From assembly GCF_921293095.1 (NCBI RefSeq), contig NC_060247.1, positions 48,209,111-48,273,110 on the forward strand: a DNA stretch of 64,000 bases, in the 5' to 3' direction. The notes below the pieces were generated by a model. That model did not search any database and was not told the origin of the DNA. It worked only from the letters and a program-made list of their open reading frames with translations. Positions 37,801 to 47,278 of the stretch are shown here, piece by piece (within the stretch, counting starts at the first letter, position 1; each line of letters starts with the position of its first letter). The stretch comes from Ischnura elegans (Eukaryota > Arthropoda > Insecta > Odonata > Coenagrionidae). The position numbers were made by a program, and so were the translations under genes.

Positions 37801-40800
37801 ATTTGCTTTTTTTGCGGTTCCGGGAATTTATGGATTTTAGACCTGCAGTAAGGGTTCTATGAAATAAATTTGGTGGGATCTAGGAAGTGGGGACTTTGTT
37901 TTAAAGGGTTTCACTGATGGAGGTGCTCTGGGGTATTCTAAAAAGGTAATCTTACTTCTATTATGCAAATAAAGCCACTAGTGATTCTATATGAAGGTCA
38001 TAGCATCAAAAGTAATTCTTCCAGCTTTCGTTACCTCTCCGTGAGACGAATGGAGGTGAAGGAAAGTTAACTTTGCTCACCCATCATGCTTGTCAAAATT
38101 GATTCGAATTGTATCCCAAGGAATCTGGGGTCAAATGGAACAAGGATGGACTCTGCTTAACTGTCAGCTAAATTATGCAAAGTAATAACTTTTTTCTGCA
38201 GCTAAGTCAGAGTTATGGGAAAAATTAGTCTGTGCTGTACCAAGGAATTCTCCTTTAATTGTCGTATTTCCTTGTCCTCTTCTATTTTATGTAGAAAAGA
38301 TGAATTGATGGCTATTCTTTACAAGTGATAGAATTTTCTTAACTCTTCCATCAATACTAGTCTAATGTCACTTCACATGTCATAACATTGGTTATGTGGT
38401 ATCTGTATTATGACATTAAATGATAGGTAATTGCAGAGAAAGAATATGGTTGCTCACCAACCCAAGATTTATTGAGAAAAATATTACCTCGGCTCTTCCA
38501 GGGTTCCTCCAGGGACAAAGACACTGTAAGATTAAATTCCGTATAAAAGGCATCAAGTGTAGGGATCAGGATCGGGGAACAATGTACTATGAACCAGCAA
38601 ACCAGCCAGTTGACATGAAGGTTCTAACGTAGTCTTTGGAAAAAGTCCAATGAAGAAGTGCTACCTCGTAGATTTATTCGATTTTTACCAATATTTTGGT
38701 ACCAACATTTCAGGGATGAATTAAGCTCAATAACATTAGTCTCTATGGAACTTCATGACCTAATGGCAGTTTCAATTAGTGCTCGTTTCTCATAGTAGGA
38801 ATTAGGAGCATTAATCGGGGAGTTAGAGCGTTAATAGTTCTTGCTATGGAGAGCTTGCATTCCAGAGGGTTAACCAGCATTTCAGTTTTGTATTATTATC
38901 TTTACTTATTGCAATAATGAAACATTGTTTCTTAGATGATACCTAAGAAGGAGAGGGTGAACACAGCTTTTATGAGAATTAAGCTGGCATCTGCAGAGAA
39001 TAACTTTTATGGTTAGTTTGTTTCATCGATTGGTACCATAAAATGTGGTGAATAGGCTCAGCGGGGTGAATAGACTCACTTTTCAATAAAATTCTTTAGA
39101 CTAAAAAAAACCAACCAATGCAGTTATATCGAAGATATCAACAGTTTTCGACAGAGGTGGATTCCGTGGTTCCATTCGTCGATTGATATGTTTTTGTCTG
39201 GCAGCCATTTTAGTGTGAGATCAATCATAGCACTCGTCAACACGAACAGCTTTTCCATGCTCCCGGAAAACTATGTTTACCTTTCAAAAACTGTTGAGGC
39301 AATGTTGTTGCCATTTTCACTCCAATATAAATTAATTTTTTTTCCTACTCCTAAAGTTTGATGATTTTCAACTCGTTAGGTGAAAAACAGCAGCCAATTT
39401 CTTCAAGATAGTAGCAAATCTCGTTAGAAGTGGTGTGACTAGGCTCACCCATCACTATGCCGCTAAATTATAAGCCTGACCCAAGATGAAAACGGTACAT
39501 CATAAGGACTTCCAAAGAGGTCAATCAGGCTGTGGAAGCTATGAAATCAGGGTTAAGCATTCGTAATACTGCCTTTGAATTCAATATTCCTTACTCGGTC
39601 ATCAGACAGCATCTGAAAAATCCAAACATGAGACATCAGGGTGGTAGAACAGTTTTATCCCTTGATGTGAAAAATGTATTGTGGAATTATAATTTGTTCG
39701 GAATGGAGATACCCATTTGGTCGTACAACTCTCTGTTACTTTGTTAAGGGATACTTACTTGCAACACGAGTTCTGAAACTGGAAAAACTATGAGGACTAC
39801 ATTACTTCTCAACTGACCCAACCCACTTGAAGTGATGACAGAAAGTTCCATAAATTTTTTAAGTTGTATTTGGGTAAAATAGATGCTGTTTTACAAATTA
39901 ATAACAAAATGGAAAACAATTTAATAACTGGGCCTTAATTAACCATAAAAAATGCACCTTTTGCATTAAAAATAAGGAAAAATTTATCTATGAATTCAGA
40001 TTAATGTTTTCAGTTCATTATTTCTTGAGCCTATTCACCCCATTGCGTGGACCAATAGGATCAGACAACTAAAAACATAATTACATCTAACCAATAAAAA
40101 TATTAAGGTGCCTCCGGTAAGGAATCAGAACTATAGGTCAAGGCACATAAAATGGAATAGAATTCACTGCGCTACTATACATAGTCTAAAGGCTGTTTTA
40201 CACGGTGCACGGAATTGCGCAATCTGACGTACGTGCGAAGGCGCAATCAAAATTGCATCGTGTAAAGCGGTGAATTGCTAGAACATATGCGAGAATGCGT
40301 GGATGCGAGACGGCAAAATAGCTCCTGATCTAATTTCGTCCATGCATTCGCGCAATTCCACGCCATTTTAAAAATTAATGCAGCTCTAGCCTGCGTGATT
40401 CCGTGCCCCGTGTAAAACTGCCTTGAAAGTTAAAGCACAATGATTTGAAAACTGAGCCTATTCACCCCATTGTACGATATTGGAAACCTTTGTGACTCAG
40501 GAGATACTAGGATAACTATCTGTATGGGGCAGCATAGGTGTGATGGACATGATCATTAGTGATGAGTTATTCTTGTTTTCTATGGTTTAGAAATTTGTAT
40601 TTTCCGCATGCAATAAATAAAAGGCTATTGTATAAATTAGGTTGAAGTGATAGTAACACTCTCAGTGCAAATCTTTATTTTAAGTTTAATGGCTGGTAAA
40701 CACTCCCCAGCTTATGGCCATCAAGGTGACCTATAGGGAGGTATTTATATGTATTATATCATTCTTGAGCGAAATATTGATGTTATTGGTCATTTGCTTA

Positions 40801-41294
40801 ATCCAATATGAAATATAATCCCCTCACCATTAACTGGAAACTTTACAGGGAAGGATTTGTTGTCCTAATCATTGCAGTTATCACAATGTGCCTTATTTTC
40901 TTTGCTTTTATTGATCCTGCCATCAGTTTTTCAAGAAACATCACTTTCGGTGTTGAACATTCACTTATTCCAACTTTCTCAAGGAGGGTGTTTCCATTTA
41001 AAATTATTGAAGACTTTCTCCATGTATCCATATGCAATGTATGTTTTCATATTCATTTCCTACCTTTGTCTTGTGATCAATCATATGGCTTAAATTTTCA
41101 CCATAAAGTAATGACCTGTTTTTTTCATTACATATTTTGCTAAATTGCGGTATACTACCTATTTGTGTTAATTATTCTTTATTTGTCATTTGATTATTAG
41201 GGGAGGAATGGTTCAAACTGGTGAGCAGTATGAGTTTGTGCATCGGGCCCTATGCCTCTTTGAAAGATCTCTTCCTGACCAAAGTGGGGAGTGA
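16753..41294 (+). CDS. Receptor-type KIM-family protein tyrosine phosphatase, whole gene
   Basis: Seven coding exons (16753-16819, 17758-18152, 19286-19926, 34543-34798, 36528-36803, 37479-37756, 41201-41294) total 2007 nt, or 668 residues plus stop. Every intron is GT-AG and every phase agrees. Layout: possible signal peptide 1-22; Gly/Pro-rich ectodomain to about 135; one membrane span about 138-158 followed by KKSR; kinase interaction motif about 329-345 ([16 protein letters not shown]); PTP domain about 370-668 with [19 protein letters not shown] (561-563), [10 protein letters not shown] (Cys599, Arg605) and QTGEQYEF. These are the marks of the PTPRR/PTPN5/PTPN7 group, which binds and dephosphorylates ERK and p38 MAP kinases; Drosophila Ptp-ER is the fly member. 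The RRGS in the motif matches the protein kinase A site that in this group blocks MAPK binding. All catalytic residues are present. Exon 1 is the least certain part. The gene is convergent with the ropporin-like gene. Confidence 0.9.
17758..18152 (+). CDS. Phosphatase coding exon 2: ectodomain and membrane span
   Basis: Acceptor TTTTTTACAG/GT and donor GTG/GTAAGT. It encodes a low-complexity ectodomain rich in Gly, Val and Pro, with one N-glycosylation sequon (NSS) and a run [13 protein letters not shown]. It then enters the membrane segment ([18 protein letters not shown]), which is completed by exon 3. The ectodomain resembles no known fold, which fits this poorly conserved part of the family. 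Confidence 0.8.
19286..19926 (+). CDS. Phosphatase coding exon 3: juxtamembrane region and KIM
   Basis: Acceptor CTCTCCCATCAG and donor GTG/GTGAGT. It opens [10 protein letters not shown], closing the membrane span with a basic stop-transfer patch. A long hydrophilic linker follows, rich in Val, Glu and Gly. The last 40 residues hold the kinase interaction motif [16 protein letters not shown], which differs at only a few positions from the vertebrate GLQERRGSNVSLTLDM, and a downstream TPTRE like the kinase-specificity segment. The position between the span and the catalytic domain matches PTPRR and STEP. Confidence 0.88.
20120..20180 (+). repeat. Helitron-related fragment
   Basis: About 60 bp (CGTTATAC...GGTTGGACATCCTG...TAGGC) match 59243-59302 inside the Helitron at about 75 percent by eye. 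It is a short remnant in phosphatase intron 3. Confidence 0.5.
20513..20634 (-). mobile_element. tRNA-derived SINE-like fragment
   Basis: Read on the minus strand, the start GGCAGCCTAGCAGGTTGAGT resembles a tRNA D-arm/A box, and CCCTGTTCAAATACC about 40 bases later resembles a T-arm/B box. The arms do not make a full functional cloverleaf and a non-tRNA tail follows, as in tRNA-derived SINEs. It is in phosphatase intron 3. Confidence 0.55.
23175..23513. mobile_element. hAT MITE with TSD GAATAGAG
   Basis: GAATAGAG occurs at 23167-23174 and 23514-23521. The ends are CAGGGGTAGGCAATTTTTTG and, inverted, CAGAGGTAGGCATATTGTGG. An inner GGGCCAC/GTGGCCC pair extends the inverted repeat. The length is 339 bp and there is no coding region. 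It is in phosphatase intron 3. Confidence 0.88.
23615..25751 (+). mobile_element. hAT element copy A with BED-finger ORF
   Basis: Ends TAGAGGTCCGTGAAA and, inverted, (A)AGAGGTCCGTGAAAG. It is collinear with copy B at 32430-34488 for its whole length. Target duplication is not clean here. The middle has a GC-rich block (about 24040-24430), and the right third has the BED-finger ORF. Neither copy has room for a full hAT transposase, so both descend from an already deleted, non-autonomous parent. Many CpG sites of copy B are TpG or CpA here. Confidence 0.82.
25059..25250 (+). pseudogene. BED-type zinc finger fragment of hAT (CGGBP1-like)
   Basis: An ATG-led ORF of 63 residues, MPKASDMG..., with [20 protein letters not shown] then [13 protein letters not shown]. 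The C-x2-C ... H pattern and spacing resemble the BED finger of hAT transposases and of the hAT-derived CGGBP1. A stop at 25248-25250 cuts it. After the stop the next bases continue the family ([15 protein letters not shown] at about 25320-25366) with small changes. In copy B the finger is broken but this later part is open. Confidence 0.55.
28000..28087. repeat. 44-bp tandem duplication
   Basis: Unit 28000-28043 is followed by a copy at 28044-28087 with about five changes (for example ACCATCGAAAGTAGCTGC against GCCATCAAAAGTAGCTTC). It lies inside the 5.5-kb element. Confidence 0.85.
28622..28708. repeat. 87-bp inverted repeat (hairpin)
   Basis: Left arm ATTAGTAAAAT...CATTGCAG...CCACTGATTTT and right arm AAAATCAGTGG...ATTGCAATG...ATTTTACTAAT pair over about 39 bp, with a short mismatch near the base and a loop of about 9 bp. 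Its position inside the 5.5-kb element is central rather than terminal. Confidence 0.88.
29931..30104. mobile_element. hAT MITE with TSD TCTTTGTA
   Basis: TCTTTGTA is at 29923-29930 and 30105-30112. The ends are CCGTGACGGATCCATGG and, inverted, CAGTAGTGGATCCAGG. An 18-G run is near the left end. It is 174 bp and nested in the 5.5-kb element, so it is younger than that element. It belongs to the CAGTGGCGGATCCAGG group. Confidence 0.88.
32430..34488 (+). mobile_element. hAT element copy B (TSD ATCATTGG)
   Basis: ATCATTGG is at 32422-32429 and 34489-34496. Ends are TAGAGGTCCGTGAATTTC and, inverted, TAGAGGTCCGTGAAAGTG. The element is 2059 bp, collinear with copy A, and has a GC-rich block at about 32940-33230. 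It retains more CpG and a clean duplication, so it appears younger than copy A. Its right end is 54 bp upstream of phosphatase exon 4. Confidence 0.92.
33809..34240 (+). pseudogene. hAT BED-finger protein remnant, copy B
   Basis: ATG at 33809 gives MPKGSD and stops after 15 codons. Downstream an open frame at 33938-34240 encodes [12 protein letters not shown], then [20 protein letters not shown] and a short tail. This is the part after the BED finger that copy A has lost. The whole lacks the DDE core and the C-terminal dimerisation region of hAT transposases. Confidence 0.5.
34543..34798 (+). CDS. Phosphatase coding exon 4: PTP domain start
   Basis: Acceptor TTTTTTTTCTTCCAG, donor AGG/GTAAGT. 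It encodes [18 protein letters not shown], then [25 protein letters not shown] and [13 protein letters not shown]. These are the alpha-1 region, the phosphotyrosine-recognition loop (NRY) and the start of the conserved PTP core. A hAT element ends only 54 bp upstream of this exon. Confidence 0.92.
36528..36803 (+). CDS. Phosphatase coding exon 5: PTP core
   Basis: Begins [20 protein letters not shown] and continues [20 protein letters not shown], the most conserved PTP blocks, followed by a more variable strand region. The acceptor is TTTCTTTTTAG and the donor CAG/GTTAGC. Phase 0 on both sides. Confidence 0.93.
37479..37756 (+). CDS. Phosphatase coding exon 6: WPD loop and catalytic Cys
   Basis: Carries [10 protein letters not shown] (general acid Asp563) and [15 protein letters not shown] (nucleophile Cys599 and Arg605). 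It ends RYDR with the Arg codon split AG/G at the donor AG/GTATGT. Confidence 0.95.
39045..40045 (+). mobile_element. pogo-like element fragment
   Basis: GGTGAATAGGCTCA near 39047-39060 is inverted at 40025-40040 (TGAGCCTATTCACC), with GGGGTGAATAG also beside the left copy. A further copy of the right-end motif is at about 40453-40471. Between them is the broken psq-type helix-turn-helix ORF. No exact TA boundaries could be set. It lies in phosphatase intron 6. Confidence 0.5.
39457..39747 (+). pseudogene. psq/pogo-type helix-turn-helix transposase fragment
   Basis: ATG at 39457 starts [10 protein letters not shown], then an in-frame TGA (39487-39489). The frame then continues with [20 protein letters not shown] and [16 protein letters not shown], the psq helix-turn-helix seen in pogo/Tigger and related transposases (xxSIRxAAxxFNIPxSTLxxHL). 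After GGRTVLS the frame loses similarity and stops. No DDE domain follows. Confidence 0.65.
40190..40423. mobile_element. Harbinger-like MITE, copy 1
   Basis: Ends AGGCTGTTTTACACGGTGCA and, inverted, AGGCAGTTTTACACGGGGCA. It is flanked by TAA on the left and TGA on the right. The interior repeats TTACACGATGCAA- and GCGCAATT-like motifs on both strands. Copy 2 is at 48553-48761 in the opposite orientation with TAA on both sides. It lies in phosphatase intron 6. Confidence 0.7.
41201..41294 (+). CDS. Phosphatase coding exon 7: Q-loop and C-terminus
   Basis: Thirty codons and a TGA. It encodes [20 protein letters not shown], the family's Q-loop (QTGEQY) and last helix, then a short tail. The exon is not an ATG-led ORF and is easily missed. 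The acceptor is GATTATTAG. Confidence 0.92.
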
Positions 41295-43510
41295 AGAAAA
41301 GAAGTTTTCTACTGGTCTGTTCAACTGTCTAGCCGTAGCCATTGTCGCCTGACTGCCCTTTGACATCAATTCCTTGGAAGAATCCTAAAATACCCTCTTA
41401 AATGTCTTGAGGCCGTCCATTTAGAGCCCCTAGAGGAGGAAGGGGCAGTACCTTGGCCATGGCATTGAGATCCACCCTACAGGTGACCCTGTGATTGCTG
41501 TATTGCGATTCGGTAAGGTGGTGTGTTGAGTAGCTTGTTTCTAGGGCCTTCTTCAAGGCCTGTCAGCTTCCATGAAAAGGTCAGTCAATATTAGATTGTT
41601 CTGGGCTGAATGCAGCCCTTGATAACACCTGTGTTGATTCTGAGATGAAAAATACGATGGCATTTTATCCATTTTCTAAGAATTTGTATGTTTATTAAAT
41701 GTTTATTTAAAATTTTTGTTTTCTTCAATGGTTCATGTTTGTTACCTTCTAGTCTGTATGTTATATAAAAAGAGTCATTTAATGGAGGTAGAATGATTTA
41801 TTTTTGACTCAATTTTTTGTTGAGGTAACTATTTGAATTAAGTATTAGTACTTAATACTTCTCAGGAGACTAAGTTGAATTGAGTTTCAATTACTTAAGT
41901 ACCATTGGTTCCTATTTTTAGTAGTTATGGCTTAAATATTTTTTTTAGGAATGGAATGAATTTGAGCATTTAATGTTTGACACCAGCATTTAGGCATACA
42001 TCTGTTGCGTACTCACAGTGTGGAAAATTGTGGATAACTATGTATAATTCTGAAAACTTTGTTATAACACCAATTAAATTTTTACCATTTTACCGTCCAT
42101 TTCCAAATTGCATAAGCTAATAATATATTTCTGTTATCTCAATTCTATTTCTATTGTTAGTGAGTGTTGCATTTTGTCTCCTCGTGCTAAGTAACTCTGT
42201 GAGAATATTTAGTGTTGAAATTCATGATACCAACTGGTTTAGTAATCTATAAAGTTTATAAAAGTATCGAACACAAATGTGTTGGCACAAGTTACTGTTA
42301 TTTAAGATAAAAAAGTGATATTTAGATACCCAGATTTACGCTTGGTGTTTGAAGATGAAATAGGTTATTTGTGACTGGTTTTAATAACTAGATCTTTGAG
42401 TATATTTTTAATGAATCCAATGTTGTTTATCATTATATTTTAGACGACTTTTGTCATTTCATGGTGTCTTTTATTCAGTGTTTAATCAATAAATGTTGTT
42501 ACATTCATAATTATCAGCTCTGCTCTATGTTATCACCAGTTCTTTGGATGAAGTTGTTCATTAAATTTTTAATCCTGAACTTAAATAATGAGTTGGTACC
42601 ATGAAGATACCGAAATATTCTATTATGTACTTTGTAAGGAGAAAATGATTACATAAAACTCAATTGTGATTGCCTGAGTTTCATGGTAGGATTTTACATG
42701 AGAAGCTCTTAAATCACCAATGAATAGATTATGGAAACATGTTAATGTCAGGATCTTTTATTGTAATTTGTGATAAAGTAATAGTAAGTCAATGTGATTC
42801 ACCTGTAATAGCTTTGAAGATGACCGAGAAGGAAAAAGTTTGAATAATGTTGACCTGCAGTTTCATAAGTGGAGTTCAAATCAATTTTTTAATCATTATC
42901 ACAACAGTCACTCTAATGAAGTTAATGTCAATATATGCTTAGTCTCCTATCCACTGTTTGTAATCATTTATAGAGTCATATGTTCTATACTATTATATAA
43001 TCCCTTAGATATTGGATAATATAATCCCTGATGTTGTCTTTTCAATCTGTTTCGCATGTTATTGGATATGAATCTACCTCGTATTTAAAATTCATTATGC
43101 TAATAATTCATTCCAGTGATCCCTATGTTTTCTGCCATTGTTCCTTTATCATTGCACATGTTTGATGTTGACAGAATAAACATTTGGGTAAAATTGTTTT
43201 GCCAATTTTGTGTGATAATAGTGGTTCATAAGTTATTTGTATGTTATTCCTACTACATATGTGTGTACTTATTCAAGGATATTCTGTCGTAAATGTCACT
43301 GTGCATGTACTTTGGTGATATATCTATGCTAAGCAGTTAACTTTTGAAGTTTGTAATCAATGTTGTGGGTAACATGAAATTTTATGAGTAATGCTGTAAA
43401 TATTATAATGATAGCATTTAATGTTTGTGCAGTTTACTTGGCCCATTATACAAATGATCATCAGCCCTTGAATGATATAAAATAAAGTTACTTGAAAACC
43501 AGTTTCTTCC
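41295..43510 (+). other. Probable 3' UTR of the phosphatase
   Basis: AT-rich, without coding or repeat features. AATAAA occurs at 42488-42493 and 43481-43486, either of which could be the poly(A) signal. A perfect Pumilio-type site, TGTAAATA, is at 43395-43402. The assignment is inference from position; no transcript is seen. Confidence 0.45.
43481..43486 (+). terminator. Candidate poly(A) signal AATAAA
   Basis: A canonical hexamer about 2.2 kb after the phosphatase stop codon. It is followed by a T-rich stretch. An opposite-strand AATAAA (TTTATT at about 43553) is only about 70 bp away, so the two convergent genes could end close together. An earlier plus-strand AATAAA at 42488 is an alternative. 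Confidence 0.4.
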
Positions 43511-44273
43511 ATTGTTAATTCTTTTCCCTGTATTATTTGTCATCTACTACTTTTTATTTCAGGAATTTAATTTCTGTATATTCTGATGCATAAGAAGACA
43601 GTGCATAGAGGGAGGTCCCCCAAGTGTTCCAGTAAAAATACATGCATATTTTGGAATGCACTCACAGTGTAAGATCTCTTCCAAGCACCCCTCCATACGT
43701 TTATATCATTATTGGTTGAACAACACTGCCCTTGGCTGATTTCATTTGGTTTCTGTGCATGACAGAGACAGAGAAGGATCGGCCATAAACGAGCTACCCT
43801 CCTCCCTATGTGGTGACCATAGCTTTTGTTGTTCAATGTGATTATTTGAAAACTGCTGCAATTAGACCATATCCAGTGTATACGATTATCTGTTACTTAG
43901 AGAAGATTTTCTATGGTTGAAAAGTCATTTTATATCCAGAATTTTACGGTACCTATATGAATTTATGATTATAAGTTATTAGATTTCTGTTCTTTTCGGA
44001 AATATATTTTGTTTTTAAAATTAACCATTATGTTTAATACTTTGTTATTAAATAGTTATTTTACTGATGATTATTTTCGCATTTAGGAGCATGCTTAAAG
44101 CCGTTGCAGGTTTAATTATTAAACTAAGAGTGGCAATTTAAATGAGAATAACCTTAGAGACAAACAATTTTTGCACAGAGCTGATTAAGTCAGTGAAAAT
44201 CAGACTAAGGAACAGTTTACTTATGTAATTGCTTAAAACCATGTGTTAAAAACTGTTGTTGCCTTAGACAATT

Positions 44274-44540
44274 TCAGTACAAAGGTGGACATAGAATGTG
44301 AGTGGTGTGCCGAGGCATTATGAAACCGGAATGTGATGCTGCCATTTCTTGTAGATAATTTAATGCTGCCTTTGTTGTCTCTTCTGGAACTCTTGGGCCT
44401 ATTCCTGGAATTTCTGGGCAGTCCATTTCAGCAAGGAATTGGTATAGTTGCTGAAAAACATACATAGGAATAGATGCACATCCTCCCTCAGGTTCTTCTG
44501 TGAGTAGCTCACACAACATTTGCATTGTCTGCTGAAGATT
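44274..44540 (-). CDS. ROPN1L: Ropporin-like coding exon 3
   Basis: Acceptor TTCTTTTCAG. It encodes NLQQTMQMLCELLTEEPEGG, then SIPMYVFQQLYQFLAEMDC, and ends HTTHILCPPLY with TGA at 44276-44274. The C-terminal 30 residues are less conserved, as in other members. A variant poly(A) signal ATTAAA is at about 44116-44111 (minus) and AATAAA at about 43558-43553. Confidence 0.9.
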   Translation of the reverse strand, partial: NLQQTMQMLCELLTEEPEGGCASIPMYVFQQLYQFLAEMDCPEIPGIGPRVPEETTKAALNYLQEMAASHSGFIMPRHTTHILCPPLY

Positions 44541-47238
44541 CTGAAAAGAAAAGCACATTACTTTACTTGCCTGTGTGTGATAGAAGATTAGAGAAATTGG
44601 ATGATTGGTTGGATGTGGAATTTTGGAGATTAGGATAGAAATTTAATGATTAGGTTAAGTGAAGAGGATATTAAATTTAGAGAACATTCTGTTTATGATT
44701 AGAGATGTGGTCAAAGGAAATGGAAGGATATGATAAGTGTTTGACCACAAGTGAGGAAGATTTACAGGGAAAGAGTTCATACCTATGTTATGGTTTGTAA
44801 TGTGTGCCTTTTTACCTATTCTCCAATGTAATTACCTTGGCAAAGCATTTTCTCCTCTTACATGTGATCAGATAAGCCCCTTCTAATATAAGATACACTT
44901 GCCTACTAACTTATGCTATGGCCTATAATGTAAGTATTTAAGATTATTCTATCGAAACAATTATTTTGAAAGTCTTAGGGGAAGGTAGGTAAATTTCAAA
45001 TTTAATGTAAAGAATTCTTTAATAAAATGATAAAAATTAACCCTTTCGAGACGATGGAGTTCTGCTCTTAGCACGACTGCTGGATTGAGCTCCAAAAGAC
45101 TCTTCTGTCCCCTGGTACCTTGCATTTTTGCTGGACATTCGTTAAGAAGGGTCTCGCAGATAATCACACGCTCTCAGCTCCAACATTTTTTGACCACTCC
45201 CAGCGGGGACCTCGCATTATGTCAGACTCCAAGGTTAGTTGGGCACCCTCCTTTCCGGGTTTATGACCCTACTGGTGGCATTGGTTCACGATCAATCATG
45301 CTTTGCTTATATGAATTAGCTGTATAGATAGATATTGGTTTCATGTAAAGTGCAAACTTTGAATTGAATCCCTTGTTTTTTTCTGAGAATTGTCAAATTT
45401 TGAACAAAGCTCTACTGCCTATATTAACGGATTTAATGCATCAAGAATTTCCATGTTGATGTTTATACTGAAATAGAGATATAAGTTAATATTTATCATA
45501 GAATTTTGTCGAAAAATTATAAACGCTGCTCAAAGGATAAAGAATTCAATTTTCAGTTTATATTTTTCGAGAAAGGAACAAATATTAATTTCGAAAGCCG
45601 ACTGAACGTACAATTGTATGATCGTGGTCCCCTACCAGAAAGAGGGGTAATGTAAGACAAGGGGTCCGGGTAGCTGCTCCCAGAATTTGAGGATATGGAT
45701 TTTTAAAGTCCTGCTTTATTAGGTCCCGAAACTAAGACTTCTAAACCTGCGACCGTCATAAAAGGGGGAGAAGCAAGAAAACGTATATTTTTGGCATTTG
45801 TTCGCCTGCATTGGAAAATCTTCGGCAAAAAAATTTGTGGCTTTCGTCTCTCGGGTCAAGAAAGGTCCTGCCACATATTTTCGTAATAAGTAGCAAAAGG
45901 ATGAATTACAATAGGTATTATAGTCAAACCTTGATAAGTGAGAGTTCAAGGGACCAGCATTTTTTTTTCTCTCATAGAGGTTTCCCCCAAGTTTCTCATT
46001 TACAAATGTTCCGGAATGACCTCTCTCACTTATGGATGTAAAATTAATAAATTAGGGGGAGTAGAGTGCGAGGGGGAGACAATTATACTTATTATGTATG
46101 TAATTATGTATAACTTCATTTACATTGTTTATGTAAAGAAATCAGTTGATGCCTTTTGAGATTCTCTAGTGGTATTATCAATATGTACATATGTTTTTGA
46201 TCTCATTTCTCATGCCAAAAATAAATTTTTACTTATTTTTGTAAACCATTCTACAACAGCACGTCTCTATTCACTGGATTTGAAGATGCAGCAATATAAA
46301 CTTTGAAAGAAATTTTCCTCGAAAAAATATCTCTGCCTCTCAATGTTAACTTCCGTTCAAGTGAATGCTAGGAATTGATAAAGAGTCATGAAGAATGTGT
46401 TCCATTCAAGTCAAAGTTAACTGAAATATATACAAATCTCAACTTTAAAGTTTCTTTTCTCAACTTTTAGGCTTCCCATTTTTCGCCGTAAAATGCATCA
46501 CATTGAGTCAGATAGTGTGCACATATTTCACCATATCTGAAGTCAGCCAAAAAATTTCTCACTTACAGAGGTTCCTATATTCCCTCTTGTAGAGGCTTTC
46601 AAGGGTAAAAATGACAGTACCTGGCAATGAATCTCACTAAAAGAGGTTTCTCACTCGTCCAGTTCTCACTGATAGAGGTTTGACTGTATTTCAAGGAAGG
46701 TTCTTGAAGAGGAAAGAGCCTGGTGAATTTCTCCATTTACCTCATTAAGATGACCCGAGGCTACTGCAATAAATGATAGCCAATCAACTTCATTTCCATC
46801 CTGGCATCCACTTAATTGTAGCATTTCTTTGAGCTTTTGGCGATCCAAACATAATCCATCCCAGATCTCTTGGAGTTTACAGACTTTAGCAGAGCATTCT
46901 TTACCAATCTATGGGAAGATAATAGACTCAATTAGGGTTGTGATAAAATTGCTTAGTTAAATTTGAAATTTCCTCTTTGGACTAACCTGTTGTATAAGTA
47001 CTTTAAGGAATCCAGGCGATAATCCTGACTCTGTTGTGATTTGAGGATATTCTAAGCGCTCTTTAACTGGAGGTCTTTCTCCTTTCGCCAGAGCTCGAAA
47101 ATAAGCAGCTGACCATCTTAAGAGATCATAGGGCTGAGTGCGAATTGCAGCCTTTGTGTATTGCTTCAAAATACCAGGAAAGGTTGGAGGCACAAATATT
47201 TGCTCAGCACAGTATATATCTGGTGGATCTAAAGGCAT
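44274..47238 (-). CDS. ROPN1L: Ropporin-1-like (ROPN1L/RSP11-type) protein, whole gene
   Basis: Three phase-0 coding exons (46987-47238, 46741-46908, 44274-44540) give 84 + 56 + 88 = 228 residues, close to the 230 of human ROPN1L. The N-terminus has the RIIa dimerisation/docking domain (about residues 10-50: PPTFPGILKQYTKAAIRTQP then DLLRWSAAYFRAL), which in this family replaces the PKA regulatory subunit in binding A-kinase anchoring proteins. The protein sits in the flagellar/ciliary radial spoke and sperm fibrous sheath. Later blocks (WLSFIAVASGHL, LCELLTEEPEGGCASIP) also match the family. In an insect it is likely expressed in sperm and ciliated sensory neurons. A perfect X-box lies upstream. 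Intron 2 (44541-46740) contains a Tc1/mariner-like element. Confidence 0.9.
45921..46686. mobile_element. Tc1/mariner-like non-autonomous element
   Basis: The ends TAGTCAAACCTTGATAAGTG and, inverted, CAGTCAAACCTCTATCAGTG are flanked by TA (45919-45920 and 46687-46688). Variants of CTCAYTTATAGAGGTTT recur inside, near both ends. The CAGTCAAACCTC termini and TA target fit Tc1/mariner MITEs of insects. It has no transposase. Its right end is 54 bp from the exon 2 splice donor of the ropporin-like gene. Confidence 0.7.
46741..46908 (-). CDS. ROPN1L: Ropporin-like coding exon 2
   Basis: Acceptor CCCATAG and donor GAG/GTAAAT. It encodes IGKECSAKVCKLQEIWDGLC through VDWLSFIAVASGHLNE, aligned with the IKWINFLALGCSML region of the human protein. 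Confidence 0.88.
46987..47238 (-). CDS. ROPN1L: Ropporin-like coding exon 1
   Basis: Starts MPLDPPDIYCAEQIFVPP and includes the whole RIIa domain. It ends LKVLIQQ at a donor CAG/GTTAGT. The exon appears to begin upstream of the ATG at an acceptor just above 47278. Confidence 0.92.
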
Positions 47239-47278
47239 TTTTATTCCTCCAGTGGATAATATTTATAAGAGATATTAT

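Noticed and set aside
45043-45260. TTAACCCTTTCGAGACG, which looks like the end of a piggyBac-type MITE
   Set aside because: No inverted partner or second TTAA end was found, so the boundary cannot be supported.
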